Source of the DNA: Hadesarchaea archaeon
Lineage (GTDB): Archaea > Hadarchaeota > Hadarchaeia > Hadarchaeales > Hadarchaeaceae
Length of the DNA: 46,713 bases
Direction: 5' to 3'
NCBI GenBank assembly: GCA_029880065.1
Contig: JAOUPD010000001.1
Location: 1-46,713 of the forward strand
Shown here: positions 38,218-45,656 of the stretch, piece by piece
Layout of the letters: every line of letters begins with the position of its first letter
How positions within the stretch are numbered: the first letter of the stretch is position 1
The notes under the pieces: model-generated
Database searches by the model: none
Told to the model about the DNA's origin: nothing
The model's input: only the letters and a program-made list of their open reading frames with translations
Program-made: the position numbers and the translations under genes

Positions 38218-38847
38218 CTACTCACCACCGCTCTTGGTCTCAAACTCCTCGACCGAAACCTCGAACGGCTTGTCCGGTGAGAGGTCGCCCCGCTCCCGAA
38301 GCACTTGACGCGCGAGCAACCAGTAGACGAGCGCAAGCGCCCTGCGTCCCTTGTTGTTAGTTGGAATAATGATATCTATGTCCGCCGTTTCGTTGTCGGT
38401 ATCACAGAACCCCACCACAGGTATACTCACCTCAGCCGCCTCGCGCATGGGTTGTTCATCCGCTAGTGGGTCGGTGATGACGAGCGCAGCTGGCTCAATA
38501 TATCCCTTGTAGAAGGGGTTGGTGAAAGTGCCCGGGATGAACCTGCCCACCATGGCCTTGGCTCCAGTCACCTCGCCAAATCGCTGAGCTGGACGCTGGC
38601 CGTACTGTCGAGCCGATACCACGACGATACTCGCGGGCTCAAACCGCGCCAAGAACCTCCCGGCCAAGTTTATCCGCTCGTCGGTCTTCCGGACATCGAG
38701 CACATATAGCCCATCGGGTCGCACGCGGTATATGAAAGAAGACATCGCGCCCGTCTTCTGCCGGGTCCCTATGTGGACACCGCTAGAGAGGTAAGTATCA
38801 AAATCCACCAGCCCGACCACGCCTTCCGCAAACTCAGGTGTGCTCAT
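38218..38847 (-). CDS. rps2: 30S ribosomal protein uS2
   Basis: 209 residues, archaeal uS2: [69 protein letters not shown], and [21 protein letters not shown]. It lacks the bacterial C-terminal extension. Its ATG overlaps the eno stop by four bases, and MEMO follows immediately, as in other euryarchaea. Confidence 0.97.
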   Translation of the reverse strand: MSTPEFAEGVVGLVDFDTYLSSGVHIGTRQKTGAMSSFIYRVRPDGLYVLDVRKTDERINLAGRFLARFEPASIVVVSARQYGQRPAQRFGEVTGAKAMVGRFIPGTFTNPFYKGYIEPAALVITDPLADEQPMREAAEVSIPVVGFCDTDNETADIDIIIPTNNKGRRALALVYWLLARQVLRERGDLSPDKPFEVSVEEFETKSGGE

Positions 38848-40115
38848 CGAAGCTTCCCCATTTTTGTTCGATTCCCCAGTTCTTCTTCAATTCGGATTAA
38901 CTCATTAAGTTTGGCTACCCGCTCGCCCCCGACCGCGCCCGTTTTGATAATGGGACAGCCCCATGCCACAGCTAGGTGGGCGATGGTTTCGTCGGGAGTT
39001 TCCCCTGAGCGATGGGATACCACAGGAACATAGTTGCGCTCTTTCGTAAGTTGCACAGCCTTGTGGGTGTCTGTAAGCGTGCCGATCTGGTTCGGTTTTA
39101 TCAACACCGAATTTACAGCACCGACTTCAATCCCTTTTTGAATCCGCGCGACATTTGTGACGAAGAGATCATCACCGCATATCAGGCATTTTTCGCCGAC
39201 TTTTTTCGTAAGCTCGGCAAACCCATCAAAATCCTCCTCGTGCAACGGGTCCTCAACGAAAAAGAGCTTGTATGTATTGATCAAATCGAGGATGAAATTT
39301 ATTTGCTCGCCCTCGTCCCGAGATTTCCCTTCCCGTTTATATCGGTACTTCTTCTCATGCTCATCGTAAAGGCTACTTGCAGCAACGTCAAGGGCAGGCC
39401 TTATCTCAAATCCAACCTCGCTACTTATTTCCTCACATGCACGTGCAACTATTTCGAGAGCCGCTGAGCTATCGAGATTTGGGGCCCATGCACCTTCGTC
39501 ACCCTTACCGCCAGTGAAGGTTTGATCCTTTGCCTCGATGAGGGCTCGCACACGCTTATGAATTTTGGCGTTGGCGAAAAACGCATCAACAAAACTTTTC
39601 GCGCCGACTGGGATGGCATGAAATTCCTGTATGTCGGGAGCCTGTCTGCCAGCATGAGCCCCACCACCGAGCATGTTTCCAAGCGGGTATGGCAGTTGAA
39701 CCGCTTCCTCGCCACCTAAATGCTTATACAAAGGTATACCACGAGCTGCCGCCGCTGCCTTTGCAACCGCCATGGAGATAGCTACCGCCGCATTTCCCCC
39801 AATTCTCGAGAAATTTGGCGTCCCATCGAGTTCATGAAGAAGGGAATCTACCTCCTCCAACCGGTCAGCTGGGCTACCGATTAACTTCGGCACCAAGATT
39901 TCTTTAAAAGCTTTAACTGAAGCCTTAACACCTCCTTCGGGAAATGCTATGACCTCGTGTTTTCCCCTGCTCGCTCCGCTAGGCGCGGCCGCTCTACCAA
40001 CGCCCGCCTCCGCCCCGCTCTCGCTTCGTACTACAACATCAACCTCAATGGTTGGGTTGCCTCTGCTGTCGAGAATCTCGCGTGCGGTCAGACTCTTAAC
40101 GATGAACTTTTGCAA
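38844..40115 (-). CDS. eno: Enolase
   Basis: 423 residues: [106 protein letters not shown]. It converts 2-PGA to PEP. The TTG at 40115 is preferred: AAGGGTG lies a few bases upstream and the N-terminus is then standard. A longer open frame runs up through the tRNA-derived repeat and is not expected to be coding. An in-frame ATG at 40166 ([15 protein letters not shown]) is possible but its GGGGAG abuts the codon. Confidence 0.96.
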   Translation of the reverse strand: MQKFIVKSLTAREILDSRGNPTIEVDVVVRSESGAEAGVGRAAAPSGASRGKHEVIAFPEGGVKASVKAFKEILVPKLIGSPADRLEEVDSLLHELDGTPNFSRIGGNAAVAISMAVAKAAAAARGIPLYKHLGGEEAVQLPYPLGNMLGGGAHAGRQAPDIQEFHAIPVGAKSFVDAFFANAKIHKRVRALIEAKDQTFTGGKGDEGAWAPNLDSSAALEIVARACEEISSEVGFEIRPALDVAASSLYDEHEKKYRYKREGKSRDEGEQINFILDLINTYKLFFVEDPLHEEDFDGFAELTKKVGEKCLICGDDLFVTNVARIQKGIEVGAVNSVLIKPNQIGTLTDTHKAVQLTKERNYVPVVSHRSGETPDETIAHLAVAWGCPIIKTGAVGGERVAKLNELIRIEEELGNRTKMGKLR

Positions 40116-40232
40116 GTTTACACCCTTTTGACATAGCTGACAAACCTTAAAATTACTTCTGTCCATCTCCCCTCTTTTAAGAGTTTTTGATGAAATAAAT
40201 GGGGGAGCTGTCTCACAAACCGTTCGTTTTGA

Positions 40233-40258
40233 GTGGTGGGGTCGCCGAGATTTGAACT
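40233..40258. repeat. 26-bp direct repeat, distal copy of a tRNA 3' end
   Basis: This stretch, beginning GTGGTGGGGTCGCCGAG, is identical over 26 bases to 42454-42479, which is the 3' end (T-loop side through CCA) of the intron-containing tRNA gene. It matches no other part of the tRNA, so it is a fragment, as expected for the far att site of an element integrated at a tRNA 3' end. Confidence 0.85.
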
Positions 40259-40280
40259 TCCTATAGCCACCCTGCAACTT

Positions 40281-41039
40281 TCATTTTCCGCTCAATAATT
40301 GAGCCGCCTCTTTTACGCTCTTAACGAACATCCCTATGTCGGAAGACCAGACGATATAGCGAAATCCCATTTTCCTGTAATACGATAGCTCATCCGCTGA
40401 GGCAACGTAGATTCCCGCTGCTTTATGCTTCAGGTTACAGGTCTTGACTATTTTTTCAATGGCAGCCCTCACGGCGTCATCCTGCGTATTCCCTGGTTTA
40501 CCAAAAGACTGGCTGAGGTCAACGGGACCAACGAAGACAACATCCACGGAAGGAAGGTCACAGACTTTTTCCACTTGATTGACCATATTACGGTTTTCGA
40601 TGTGGACGGCAATAAGCGTCTCTTCGTTCGCCGTCTTCATGTAGCTTTTTTTATCCGCGAAACCGTAACGAGCCGCGCGATGAACAAATGACAGGCCGCG
40701 CGAACCATCAGGAAAGTACTTGGCAATATCTACCGCCTGTTTCACTTCTTCGATAGAGGTCAGACCCGGCAACTGGACTCCCGCCGCACCGGAATCCAGG
40801 GCATGAAGTATATGCTCCTCCTGAGGACTGGAGACACGAACGATAACGTCGAACGATGCTGCCATTCCCGTGCGGATTATGTTCTCGATGTCTACAGGGG
40901 AGAAGGGCGAGTGTTCGCCGTCAATTACGGCAAAATCAAAGCCAGCCCAGTTGAGAATTTCTATCACGGCAGGAGAATTGATTTTCACAAACGTTCCGAA
41001 GACAGTTTGGCATTTTTTCAGTTTTTCCTTAATCCTCAT
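40281..41039 (-). CDS. HpcH/HpaI family aldolase
   Basis: 252-residue (beta/alpha)8 class II aldolase of the HpcH/HpaI/citrate-lyase-beta group. It has FGTFVKINSPAVIEILNWAGFDFAVIDGEHSPF, LDSGAAGVQLPGL, HIENRNMVNQVEKV with the metal-binding Glu, and FVGPVDLSQSFG with the metal-binding Asp. Relatives cleave 4-hydroxy-2-oxo acids or 2-keto-3-deoxy sugar acids to pyruvate plus an aldehyde. The ATG at 41039 has AAGGAGG about 11 nt upstream. It is the last gene of the DUF6282-cupin-aldolase operon inside the tRNA-flanked island. Confidence 0.88.
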   Translation of the reverse strand: MRIKEKLKKCQTVFGTFVKINSPAVIEILNWAGFDFAVIDGEHSPFSPVDIENIIRTGMAASFDVIVRVSSPQEEHILHALDSGAAGVQLPGLTSIEEVKQAVDIAKYFPDGSRGLSFVHRAARYGFADKKSYMKTANEETLIAVHIENRNMVNQVEKVCDLPSVDVVFVGPVDLSQSFGKPGNTQDDAVRAAIEKIVKTCNLKHKAAGIYVASADELSYYRKMGFRYIVWSSDIGMFVKSVKEAAQLLSGK

Positions 41040-41056
41040 GATGTCACCAGCCTCCT

Positions 41057-41392
41057 TTATTTCAAGTAGTCTTCTCGTTTGGGAGAAAAGATGTCCAAAT
41101 TAATAACGGGTTTTTTGCCTTTGGCGACGATGTAATGTTCCACATTGGGGGGAATATACAGTAATCCGCCTTCCTTAAGTGGATAGGTGTCTTTGCCAAC
41201 ATGGAATTCGCATTCACCATCGATGATATACACTATCTGCTCGTGCATATGAGAATGCGGTTTAGGATCGTGTCCGGGTTCCAAGAAATTCAGGGACAGG
41301 GTAGCTCCTTCGCCGGTAAACACCTTTCTCTTGACGCCCTTTCTTACCTCTTCCCAGGGCATCGCATTCCAGTTAGCTGCAACTATATTCAT
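41057..41392 (-). CDS. Small cupin-domain protein
   Basis: 111 residues, a single cupin barrel. Motif 1 is PHSHMHEQIVYIIDGECEFHVG (metal-binding His, His, Glu); motif 2 is GGLLYIPPNVEHYI with the fourth His. Small cupins isomerise, decarboxylate or bind sugar- or acid-type substrates; this one probably acts in the same pathway as the aldolase 17 bp downstream and the DUF6282 protein 24 bp upstream. The ATG at 41392 is chosen because AAAGGAG is 9 nt upstream; the ATG at 41401 abuts the SD. Confidence 0.85.
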   Translation of the reverse strand: MNIVAANWNAMPWEEVRKGVKRKVFTGEGATLSLNFLEPGHDPKPHSHMHEQIVYIIDGECEFHVGKDTYPLKEGGLLYIPPNVEHYIVAKGKKPVINLDIFSPKREDYLK

Positions 41393-41416
41393 GATGTTCA
41401 TCTCTCCTTTGGCAAA

Positions 41417-42307
41417 CTACCGACGAAATCCCAGCAACTTCTCGGGATTGATTTTGACCATTTTTACAATATCATCTTCTGCTACCGAATACTGATTTAC
41501 CAGTATATCGACAAATCGGCGGATGCCTTCGACCGGACTGCCATTATTCTTCTGGCCATAATCGGAATCAATAACCAGATGGTCAATATCGACTTCCTTG
41601 ATGACCTTGACCGCATCTTCTATGGGAACGACTCCGAAACTGGACTCCGGCACAAATACCGTCGCATTCAGTTCGATGTAGGCTCCCATCGCGGCCCATT
41701 TCTTAATATCAGAAAGGGTGGCGCCAATCATATACAAGGGATGATTGACCAGTATTCTTTTCACTCTGATTTCGGAGGCGGAGGCGATGAGTGCATCCAC
41801 TTCACGTAAACTGCCATGTCCCGTACCTAGAATCATGTCTGTGTCGGACATGTAATTGAGAATCTCAATAACCTTTTCGTCCAATTCTCCGCGCCTGTTC
41901 ACATAGACCAGCGGTTTTTCCTCCAGCTTTATGCCGTGAGAGCCGGGGAATTTCAGGCCTTGCTTGTGACTCATGATATGATTTTTTGAGGATACTGTCG
42001 GCATCCAGATGAACTTCGCTCCCATGGCGCATGCCGCGTCTACCGCACTGATATTCAGCCCGCCCACACTGTTGTTGAGCGCTATTCCGCCATAGACTTT
42101 CACCTCGCCATTGCCGATATGTTTCTGGACGAGATATGCGCTCATTATGGTCGGGAAATAATGGTCTTTGATGACAAATGCTTGGTAACCCGCCTTGCTG
42201 GCTTCGCGCAACATCTCCGCGGTATCTAGTTCCCTGGGCATAACGGAAGGGCCCGCGTGCACATGCAAATCGATTGCACCCTTTAATAGTCTGGACACAT
42301 CTATCAC
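41417..42307 (-). CDS. DUF6282 metal-dependent hydrolase-like protein (amidohydrolase superfamily fold)
   Basis: 296 residues. It opens IDLHVHAGPSVMPRELDTAEMLREASKAGYQAFVIKDHYFPT, where HVH is a binuclear metal-site signature. LVNHPLYMIGATL and DHLVIDSDYGQ carry further His/Asp candidates. The pattern matches the DUF6282 family of TIM-barrel metal hydrolases, whose substrates are not known to me. It starts with GTG at 42307 and is the first substantial gene of the island operon. Together the genes suggest hydrolysis, a cupin step and aldol cleavage of a hydroxy/oxo acid; that chain is inference. Confidence 0.8.
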   Translation of the reverse strand: MIDVSRLLKGAIDLHVHAGPSVMPRELDTAEMLREASKAGYQAFVIKDHYFPTIMSAYLVQKHIGNGEVKVYGGIALNNSVGGLNISAVDAACAMGAKFIWMPTVSSKNHIMSHKQGLKFPGSHGIKLEEKPLVYVNRRGELDEKVIEILNYMSDTDMILGTGHGSLREVDALIASASEIRVKRILVNHPLYMIGATLSDIKKWAAMGAYIELNATVFVPESSFGVVPIEDAVKVIKEVDIDHLVIDSDYGQKNNGSPVEGIRRFVDILVNQYSVAEDDIVKMVKINPEKLLGFRR

Positions 42308-42324
42308 TTCTTTATGAACATTTA

Positions 42325-42411
42325 TTATTCTTGCGTAATAGCTCCCGGTGCGGTACAGATGTTCTTACATAGTCCACATCCAGTGCATGTCTCTAAGAAC
42401 CGGACTGGCAT
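42325..42411 (-). CDS. 28-codon ORF with a 4Fe-4S ferredoxin motif (mini-ferredoxin or remnant)
   Basis: From an ATG at 42411 the minus strand encodes MPVRFLETCTGCGLCKNIC followed by TAPGAITQE and a double stop. CxxCxxCxxxC is the ferredoxin cluster signature, and a single motif closes only half of a bacterial-type ferredoxin. An in-frame TGA lies directly before the ATG. It lies just inside the tRNA-side end of the island, 17 bp upstream of the DUF6282 start. It could be the 3' end of a longer Fe-S gene lost at integration, or chance. Confidence 0.4.
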   Translation of the reverse strand: MPVRFLETCTGCGLCKNICTAPGAITQE

Positions 42412-42453
42412 TCAAGATTATTGTTAGTAAACCTTCGGCATCGTTGAATCATG

Positions 42454-42479
42454 GTGGTGGGGTCGCCGAGATTTGAACT
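42454..42479. repeat. 26-bp direct repeat, tRNA-side copy
   Basis: Identical to 40233-40258. It covers the T-arm 3' half, acceptor 3' strand and CCA of the intron-containing tRNA on the minus strand, plus one base beyond the CCA. The match breaks inside the T-arm, a usual crossover region for tRNA-targeting integrases. Confidence 0.85.
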
Positions 42480-42579
42480 CGAGTCACTGGCTTTTTTGCG
42501 CTGGTCTGACGCCCCATTTGGCAGGACCGCTTAAACAATCCTTAAGCCAGCAGGATAGACCAGGCTACCCCACGACCCC
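42455..42579 (-). tRNA. Intron-containing tRNA gene, isotype unresolved
   Basis: The ends fit a tRNA exactly: acceptor GGGGTCG pairs with CGACCCC, discriminator A and an encoded CCA follow, and the T-arm is TCGAG-TTCAAAT-CTCGG. The D-arm is GGGTAGCCTGGTCTATCC-like. Between D- and T-arms are about 80 bases, so an intron is needed. Pairing CTGGC with GCCAG (then a 4-nt TGAC variable loop) gives a normal class I tRNA but leaves the anticodon unclear. Pairing GCTGG with an earlier CCAGC gives CTTAAG and anticodon UAA (Leu), with an odd long variable arm. A GTTTAAGC in the intron complements GCTTAAG. I cannot decide by eye. Confidence 0.8.
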
Positions 42580-42609
42580 AAACAGAACTCGATTTTGGAA
42601 AGATAAGCG

Positions 42610-42921
42610 TTATGGGGATTTCTCAATTCTGACTAAATTTCCTTCATTGCTCGTAGGCCTGAACCCGTGACGCTCGTACCAGGGGACACGTGCCTCGAAG
42701 ACGCTCGCCACGATTAGCGTACCCTCGAAGTCGGCCAGTATTTGCTTGAGCAATCCTGTCCCTATACCCCGTCCTCGATAGCTCGAACTAACGTTGATGT
42801 CCTGCAAGTAGACCTGCCTGCCATGCTTCCGGACGACCGCGCTCGCCATCACTGAGCACTGGTAGTCGTCCCAGCACTCGTACTTGCACGCGTCCTCCTG
42901 TTCAAAGCGTTTGATTTGCAT
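42610..42921 (-). CDS. GNAT-family N-acetyltransferase
   Basis: 103 residues. The acetyl-CoA-binding motif A is VYLQDINVSSSYRGRGIGTGLLKQILADF (R-x-x-G-x-G/A pattern), followed by LIVASVFEARVPWYERHGFRP, the motif B region. This is a short, single-domain GNAT; the substrate is unknown. A TATA-like box about 30 bp upstream and no SD suggest a leaderless transcript. It lies between the tRNA gene and queD. Confidence 0.87.
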   Translation of the reverse strand: MQIKRFEQEDACKYECWDDYQCSVMASAVVRKHGRQVYLQDINVSSSYRGRGIGTGLLKQILADFEGTLIVASVFEARVPWYERHGFRPTSNEGNLVRIEKSP

Positions 42922-42945
42922 AATATTCGGTGCACTTGGGCGCCG

Positions 42946-42958
42946 AGATATAAAAAGG
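42946..42958 (-). promoter_or_regulatory. TATA-like element for the GNAT gene
   Basis: The minus strand reads CCTTTTTATATCTC, centred about 31 bp before the ATG at 42921, where no SD exists. That spacing is what a leaderless archaeal mRNA would show. The element lies just after the end of queD. Confidence 0.45.
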
Positions 42959-42964
42959 TTGAGG

Positions 42965-43432
42965 TTACGCTTTCACTTGCCGCTTTTCCGTTGCGCTCTG
43001 CCCAGGCGACTCCTCGACCCAGACGGTTATCCGACGCACATTCGGGTAGGGCAAATTCCTCACCATCTCATCAGCAACAACTCGTGCAAGCTCCTCCACG
43101 GTGGTGTTAACGACGGGAAGCCAGACGACATCCTCACTGGGGAACTCGAACTCACGGCCGTGCACAGAAATGCGAGTACTTTCTCCCTCCAAAAGGCGTT
43201 TGAGAGAGCTGTTGTTCTCGGGTAGCAGCAAACGATGATCGTAACTGTCACACAAACTTTTTAAAAAACTCTCGAGGTCGAAAAAATCCACGACGAGACC
43301 CCGCTCGTCCGGTTCGCCCTCGACGGTCACTCCAACGCGCCAGTTGTGCCCATGCAGGTGTTCACATTTCTTGTGCCCTATGATAAAGTGTGAGGCCGAG
43401 AAACCCAAACCCTTCGTGAACTCGATCAGCAT
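42965..43432 (-). CDS. queD: 6-carboxytetrahydropterin synthase QueD / PTPS family
   Basis: 155 residues of the 6-pyruvoyl-tetrahydropterin synthase fold. The zinc His are in FSASHFI and CEHLHGHNW; the Cys before HLHGHNW is the catalytic-type residue. DFFDLESFLKSLCDSYDHRLLLPEN and NTTVEELARVVADEM complete the active site. It catalyses the second step from GTP to preQ0 and archaeosine. Its ATG shares a base with the queE stop (TGATG), so the pair is co-translated. This supports QueD over other PTPS roles. Confidence 0.9.
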   Translation of the reverse strand: MLIEFTKGLGFSASHFIIGHKKCEHLHGHNWRVGVTVEGEPDERGLVVDFFDLESFLKSLCDSYDHRLLLPENNSSLKRLLEGESTRISVHGREFEFPSEDVVWLPVVNTTVEELARVVADEMVRNLPYPNVRRITVWVEESPGQSATEKRQVKA

Positions 43433-44202
43433 CAGAGCACCTTCATAAGTTTGTGCATTTGGGGTATTATCGCTATATGCTTAACCCCCGCGCGGGCGGC
43501 GGCTTGAGCGAGGCGGTACACATGTGTCATCGATGGGGCGCTGCGAACCTTTCGCGCAGGCGTCACCGGCTGGATGACTAGGGGTATCCGGGCGACCCTC
43601 GTTAGGTGTTTGCACACGTGCGTAATGGTTTTTGGTTGGGTAGACGGGAGCACCACTATTTTCACAAAAGTTTCCACCCCTCTCCCGAGTGCGAGCTTAA
43701 CGCAAGCCAACTCATTCTCAAACAAACGACGCCAGCTTCTGCGCGGTACGGCTCGGTGCTCGGGGAGCTTGATATCGATTGCGGCGAAGTCGAGGTAGCA
43801 GATAACTTTCGCCATCGCCTCACTGCTCTCGCCGCTCGTCTCTAGATAGGTGGCGAAACCAGCTCGTCTGCACGCGCGTGCGACATCGACAAGAAAATTC
43901 CCCGCCAGAAGTGGTTCCCCACCGGTCAGCGAGATGCTGTGGATATCTGGGGTTGTCAAACGCTTGATATGCCGAAGCACCTCTTCGTGGGTCATCGGGT
44001 TCCTCACGCGTTTGAATTTCATTGAGCTGGGTTTAGTTTCAACTTCGCACGTTTGGAGACGAAAATTTCTGAACTCCTCGGTGTCACAAAAATTACAGTT
44101 TAGTGAACAGCCCGCCAGCCTCACGAAGACCTGCCGCCTGCCAACATAGAGTCCCTCTCCCTGAATCGAGTTGAATATCTGTCCAACGTACCCTTCGCCC
44201 AT
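43432..44202 (-). CDS. queE: 7-carboxy-7-deazaguanine synthase QueE (radical SAM)
   Basis: 256-residue small radical SAM protein. It has IFNSIQGEGLYVGRRQVFVRLAGCSLNCNFCDTEEF, with the cluster motif C-x3-C-x2-C, then SLTGGEPLL and YLETSGE. It rearranges carboxytetrahydropterin to CDG, the precursor of preQ0 used for archaeosine at tRNA G15. A longer than usual insert follows the cluster. It starts at 44202 with TGGGGGC upstream and is the first gene of the queE-queD operon. Confidence 0.93.
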   Translation of the reverse strand: MGEGYVGQIFNSIQGEGLYVGRRQVFVRLAGCSLNCNFCDTEEFRNFRLQTCEVETKPSSMKFKRVRNPMTHEEVLRHIKRLTTPDIHSISLTGGEPLLAGNFLVDVARACRRAGFATYLETSGESSEAMAKVICYLDFAAIDIKLPEHRAVPRRSWRRLFENELACVKLALGRGVETFVKIVVLPSTQPKTITHVCKHLTRVARIPLVIQPVTPARKVRSAPSMTHVYRLAQAAARAGVKHIAIIPQMHKLMKVL

Positions 44203-44241
44203 CTTATGCCCCCAACACTACTAGTGCAACAAAACTTAAGG

Positions 44242-44317
44242 TGGAGCCGCCGGTGGGTCACGATCCCACGACCTATCGCTTACAAGGCGATTGCTCTGCC
44301 AACTGAGCTACGGCGGC
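44242..44317 (-). tRNA. tRNA-Thr (anticodon UGU) with swapped T-loop pair
   Basis: Full cloverleaf: acceptor GCCGCCG/CGGCGGC, D-arm GCTC/GAGC, anticodon stem ATCGC/GCGAT around CT-TGT-AA, variable AGGTC, T-stem GTGGG/CCCAC, discriminator U (typical for archaeal Thr) and encoded CCA. The T-loop reads ATCGTGA where TTCGANT is normal, so T54 is A and A58 is T. No intron. Confidence 0.93.
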
Positions 44318-44648
44318 TTCATTATTTTGTGTTCTTTTCCCATCTTTAAACAATCTATGATTCCGTGGGCCATTTCACCAAGCACCCCAACTCTCACCCA
44401 CAAAATGATAGCGACCATATCCGCGTAAATAGCTCTGTTTCTAACTCGCACTTTGTATTTTGGATGGTAGAATATTCAATGCCGTAAACTTTCTTTAAGG
44501 CCGAATTCTCCCTTAGGATTAAATCTGTAAACATCTCCAAGCCGACGATTTGATTTTACCTAGATCTAGAATCTTTAGAGATGATGTAAATCCCATGCTT
44601 AAACAAACAATCTATACAACTAACGCAGTAGATTATGAGTTCATTGCC
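44318..44648. other. 331-bp gap between tRNA-Thr and the MinD-like gene
   Basis: AT-rich, no secure gene. On the minus strand, two short out-of-register frames exist: about 47 codons from an ATG near 44538 (MFTDLILRENSALKK...), and about 47 codons from a GTG near 44453 (RVRNRAIYADMVAIILWVRVGVLGEMAHGIIDCLKMG...) running into the tRNA. The second looks more protein-like and could be a gene remnant. I recognise neither. Confidence 0.4.
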
Positions 44649-45425
44649 TCACTTTTCTACTTTTTTGGCCCTGCGCTTTCGACGAGGAGCGATGCGCTTG
44701 CGAGCCCTCAGGTGGGATAAGACCGCCTGCGCGAGCTTTCGGTACTCAATCGCCGCCGGAGATTTTGGAGCGTGAAGGACGACAGGAATTCCTCGGGTCA
44801 CTCCCTCTTCTACCATGTCGTCCTCCGGAACCACCGTCATAGTGGGCCAGCCCAATGTCCGCTTGATATCCGAGGTCGGAATCTCGAAGCGCTTCCCCGT
44901 GACCCGGTTCAGAACCACCCCAAACACCGGAATCTTGAGGCGGTCGGCGGCTCGGAAGGTCTGGAGCGTCCCCGCGATCGCCGGCACCCTGGGCTGGCAT
45001 ACAACCAGAAGTTCGTCGCACGTCTTCATTGCCGCAAAGACCTCAAGGCCGAAACCAGGGGCCGAGTCGAGTATTATTATATCGTATTTTTTTGTAAGCT
45101 CATCTAAGATATCGCGGAGGTCGATTGAGCCTAGCTCGCTCGTGAATGCAACAGAGCCCGGGATGATGTGGAATCCGTAGTCGTTGGCCATGATTGCCTC
45201 ACTTATCTTGATCTTACCAAAGACGACATCCTGAATTACCACTGGCGGGTCGAGGATGCCAAGGTGCAGACCCAAGTTTGAGGCAGTCATGTTGGTTTCG
45301 ACGATGATGACGCGGTTCTTGAGCTTCTGAGCCAGCGCCGCACCTAGGTTGACCACAGTCGTTGTTTTACCAACACCACCTTTGGCCGAGAAAACTCCTA
45401 AGATTAGACCTCGCTTCAACCTCAT
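44649..45425 (-). CDS. MinD/ParA-like ATPase
   Basis: 258 residues. The deviant Walker A motif is FSAKGGVGKTTTVVNLGAAL; Walker A' VIIVETNMTASNLGLHLG and Walker B DIIILDSAPG follow. The C-terminal tail is very basic (ARKRIAPRRKRRAKKVEK) and may bind nucleic acid or acidic lipids, unlike the amphipathic membrane-targeting helix of bacterial MinD. Archaeal MinD-like proteins position polar or surface machines. No ParB, MinE or MinC is adjacent. Upstream on the same strand lie two tiny genes and a surface protein, so a role in placing that protein is a reasonable inference. A long structured leader precedes the ATG. Confidence 0.9.
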   Translation of the reverse strand: MRLKRGLILGVFSAKGGVGKTTTVVNLGAALAQKLKNRVIIVETNMTASNLGLHLGILDPPVVIQDVVFGKIKISEAIMANDYGFHIIPGSVAFTSELGSIDLRDILDELTKKYDIIILDSAPGFGLEVFAAMKTCDELLVVCQPRVPAIAGTLQTFRAADRLKIPVFGVVLNRVTGKRFEIPTSDIKRTLGWPTMTVVPEDDMVEEGVTRGIPVVLHAPKSPAAIEYRKLAQAVLSHLRARKRIAPRRKRRAKKVEK

Positions 45426-45448
45426 TCAGACACCACTCTAACCATTGG

Positions 45449-45516
45449 AATTGGGGTTTTTCCACGTGGCCTCAGCTGAAAAACCTAACTTTTAGTGGTT
45501 TTTTTCAACCCCAATT
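45449..45516. promoter_or_regulatory. Nested inverted repeats in the MinD-like gene leader
   Basis: The 10-bp arms AATTGGGGTT (45449-45458) and AACCCCAATT (45507-45516) are perfect inverted repeats. Inside them, GAAAAACC (45478-45485) and GGTTTTT (45497-45503) form a second stem, and CCACGTGG (45462-45469) is a palindrome. All lie between the predicted start site and the ATG, so the RNA could fold into a multi-branched leader; binding of a dimeric regulator is the alternative. Confidence 0.5.
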
Positions 45517-45541
45517 TCCCATTTCAATTATGAGTGAAGAC

Positions 45542-45554
45542 CTATTTAAATAAA
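45542..45554 (-). promoter_or_regulatory. TATA-like element for the MinD-like gene
   Basis: The minus strand reads TTTATTTAAATAGG, a strong TATA-type box. Transcription starting about 25 bp downstream would give a leader of roughly 95 nt containing the nested inverted repeats. Confidence 0.45.
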
Positions 45555-45656
45555 GTTAGAAGTACTACTTTACGTGACAGAAGAACTCCATGAACCTAGA
45601 GTCGATGCCGAAAAACGTTTTAATTCCTTCTTTTGGGAGTCAATGAGGTTAGTTTT

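Larger units (their letters stand above)
40233..42479. mobile_element. Putative tRNA-integrated island of about 2.2 kb, without integrase
   Basis: Two 26-bp perfect direct repeats bound the region; the proximal one is the functional 3' end of a tRNA gene, the distal one is an isolated copy next to eno. Between them lie a ferredoxin-motif mini-ORF, a DUF6282 protein, a cupin and an HpcH/HpaI aldolase, all on the minus strand in one operon. These are catabolic-type genes unlike the housekeeping genes on either side. No integrase, recombinase or integrase fragment was seen, so the element would have been mobilised in trans, or has lost its integrase. Confidence 0.6.

Noticed and set aside
40116..40277. 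54-codon N-terminal extension of enolase
   Set aside because: It would translate the tRNA-derived repeat and has no family support; the SD-led TTG at 40115 gives a standard enolase.
41201..41809. 202-codon plus-strand frame across the cupin and DUF6282 genes
   Set aside because: Spans two well-supported minus-strand genes including their intergenic SD; no motif.
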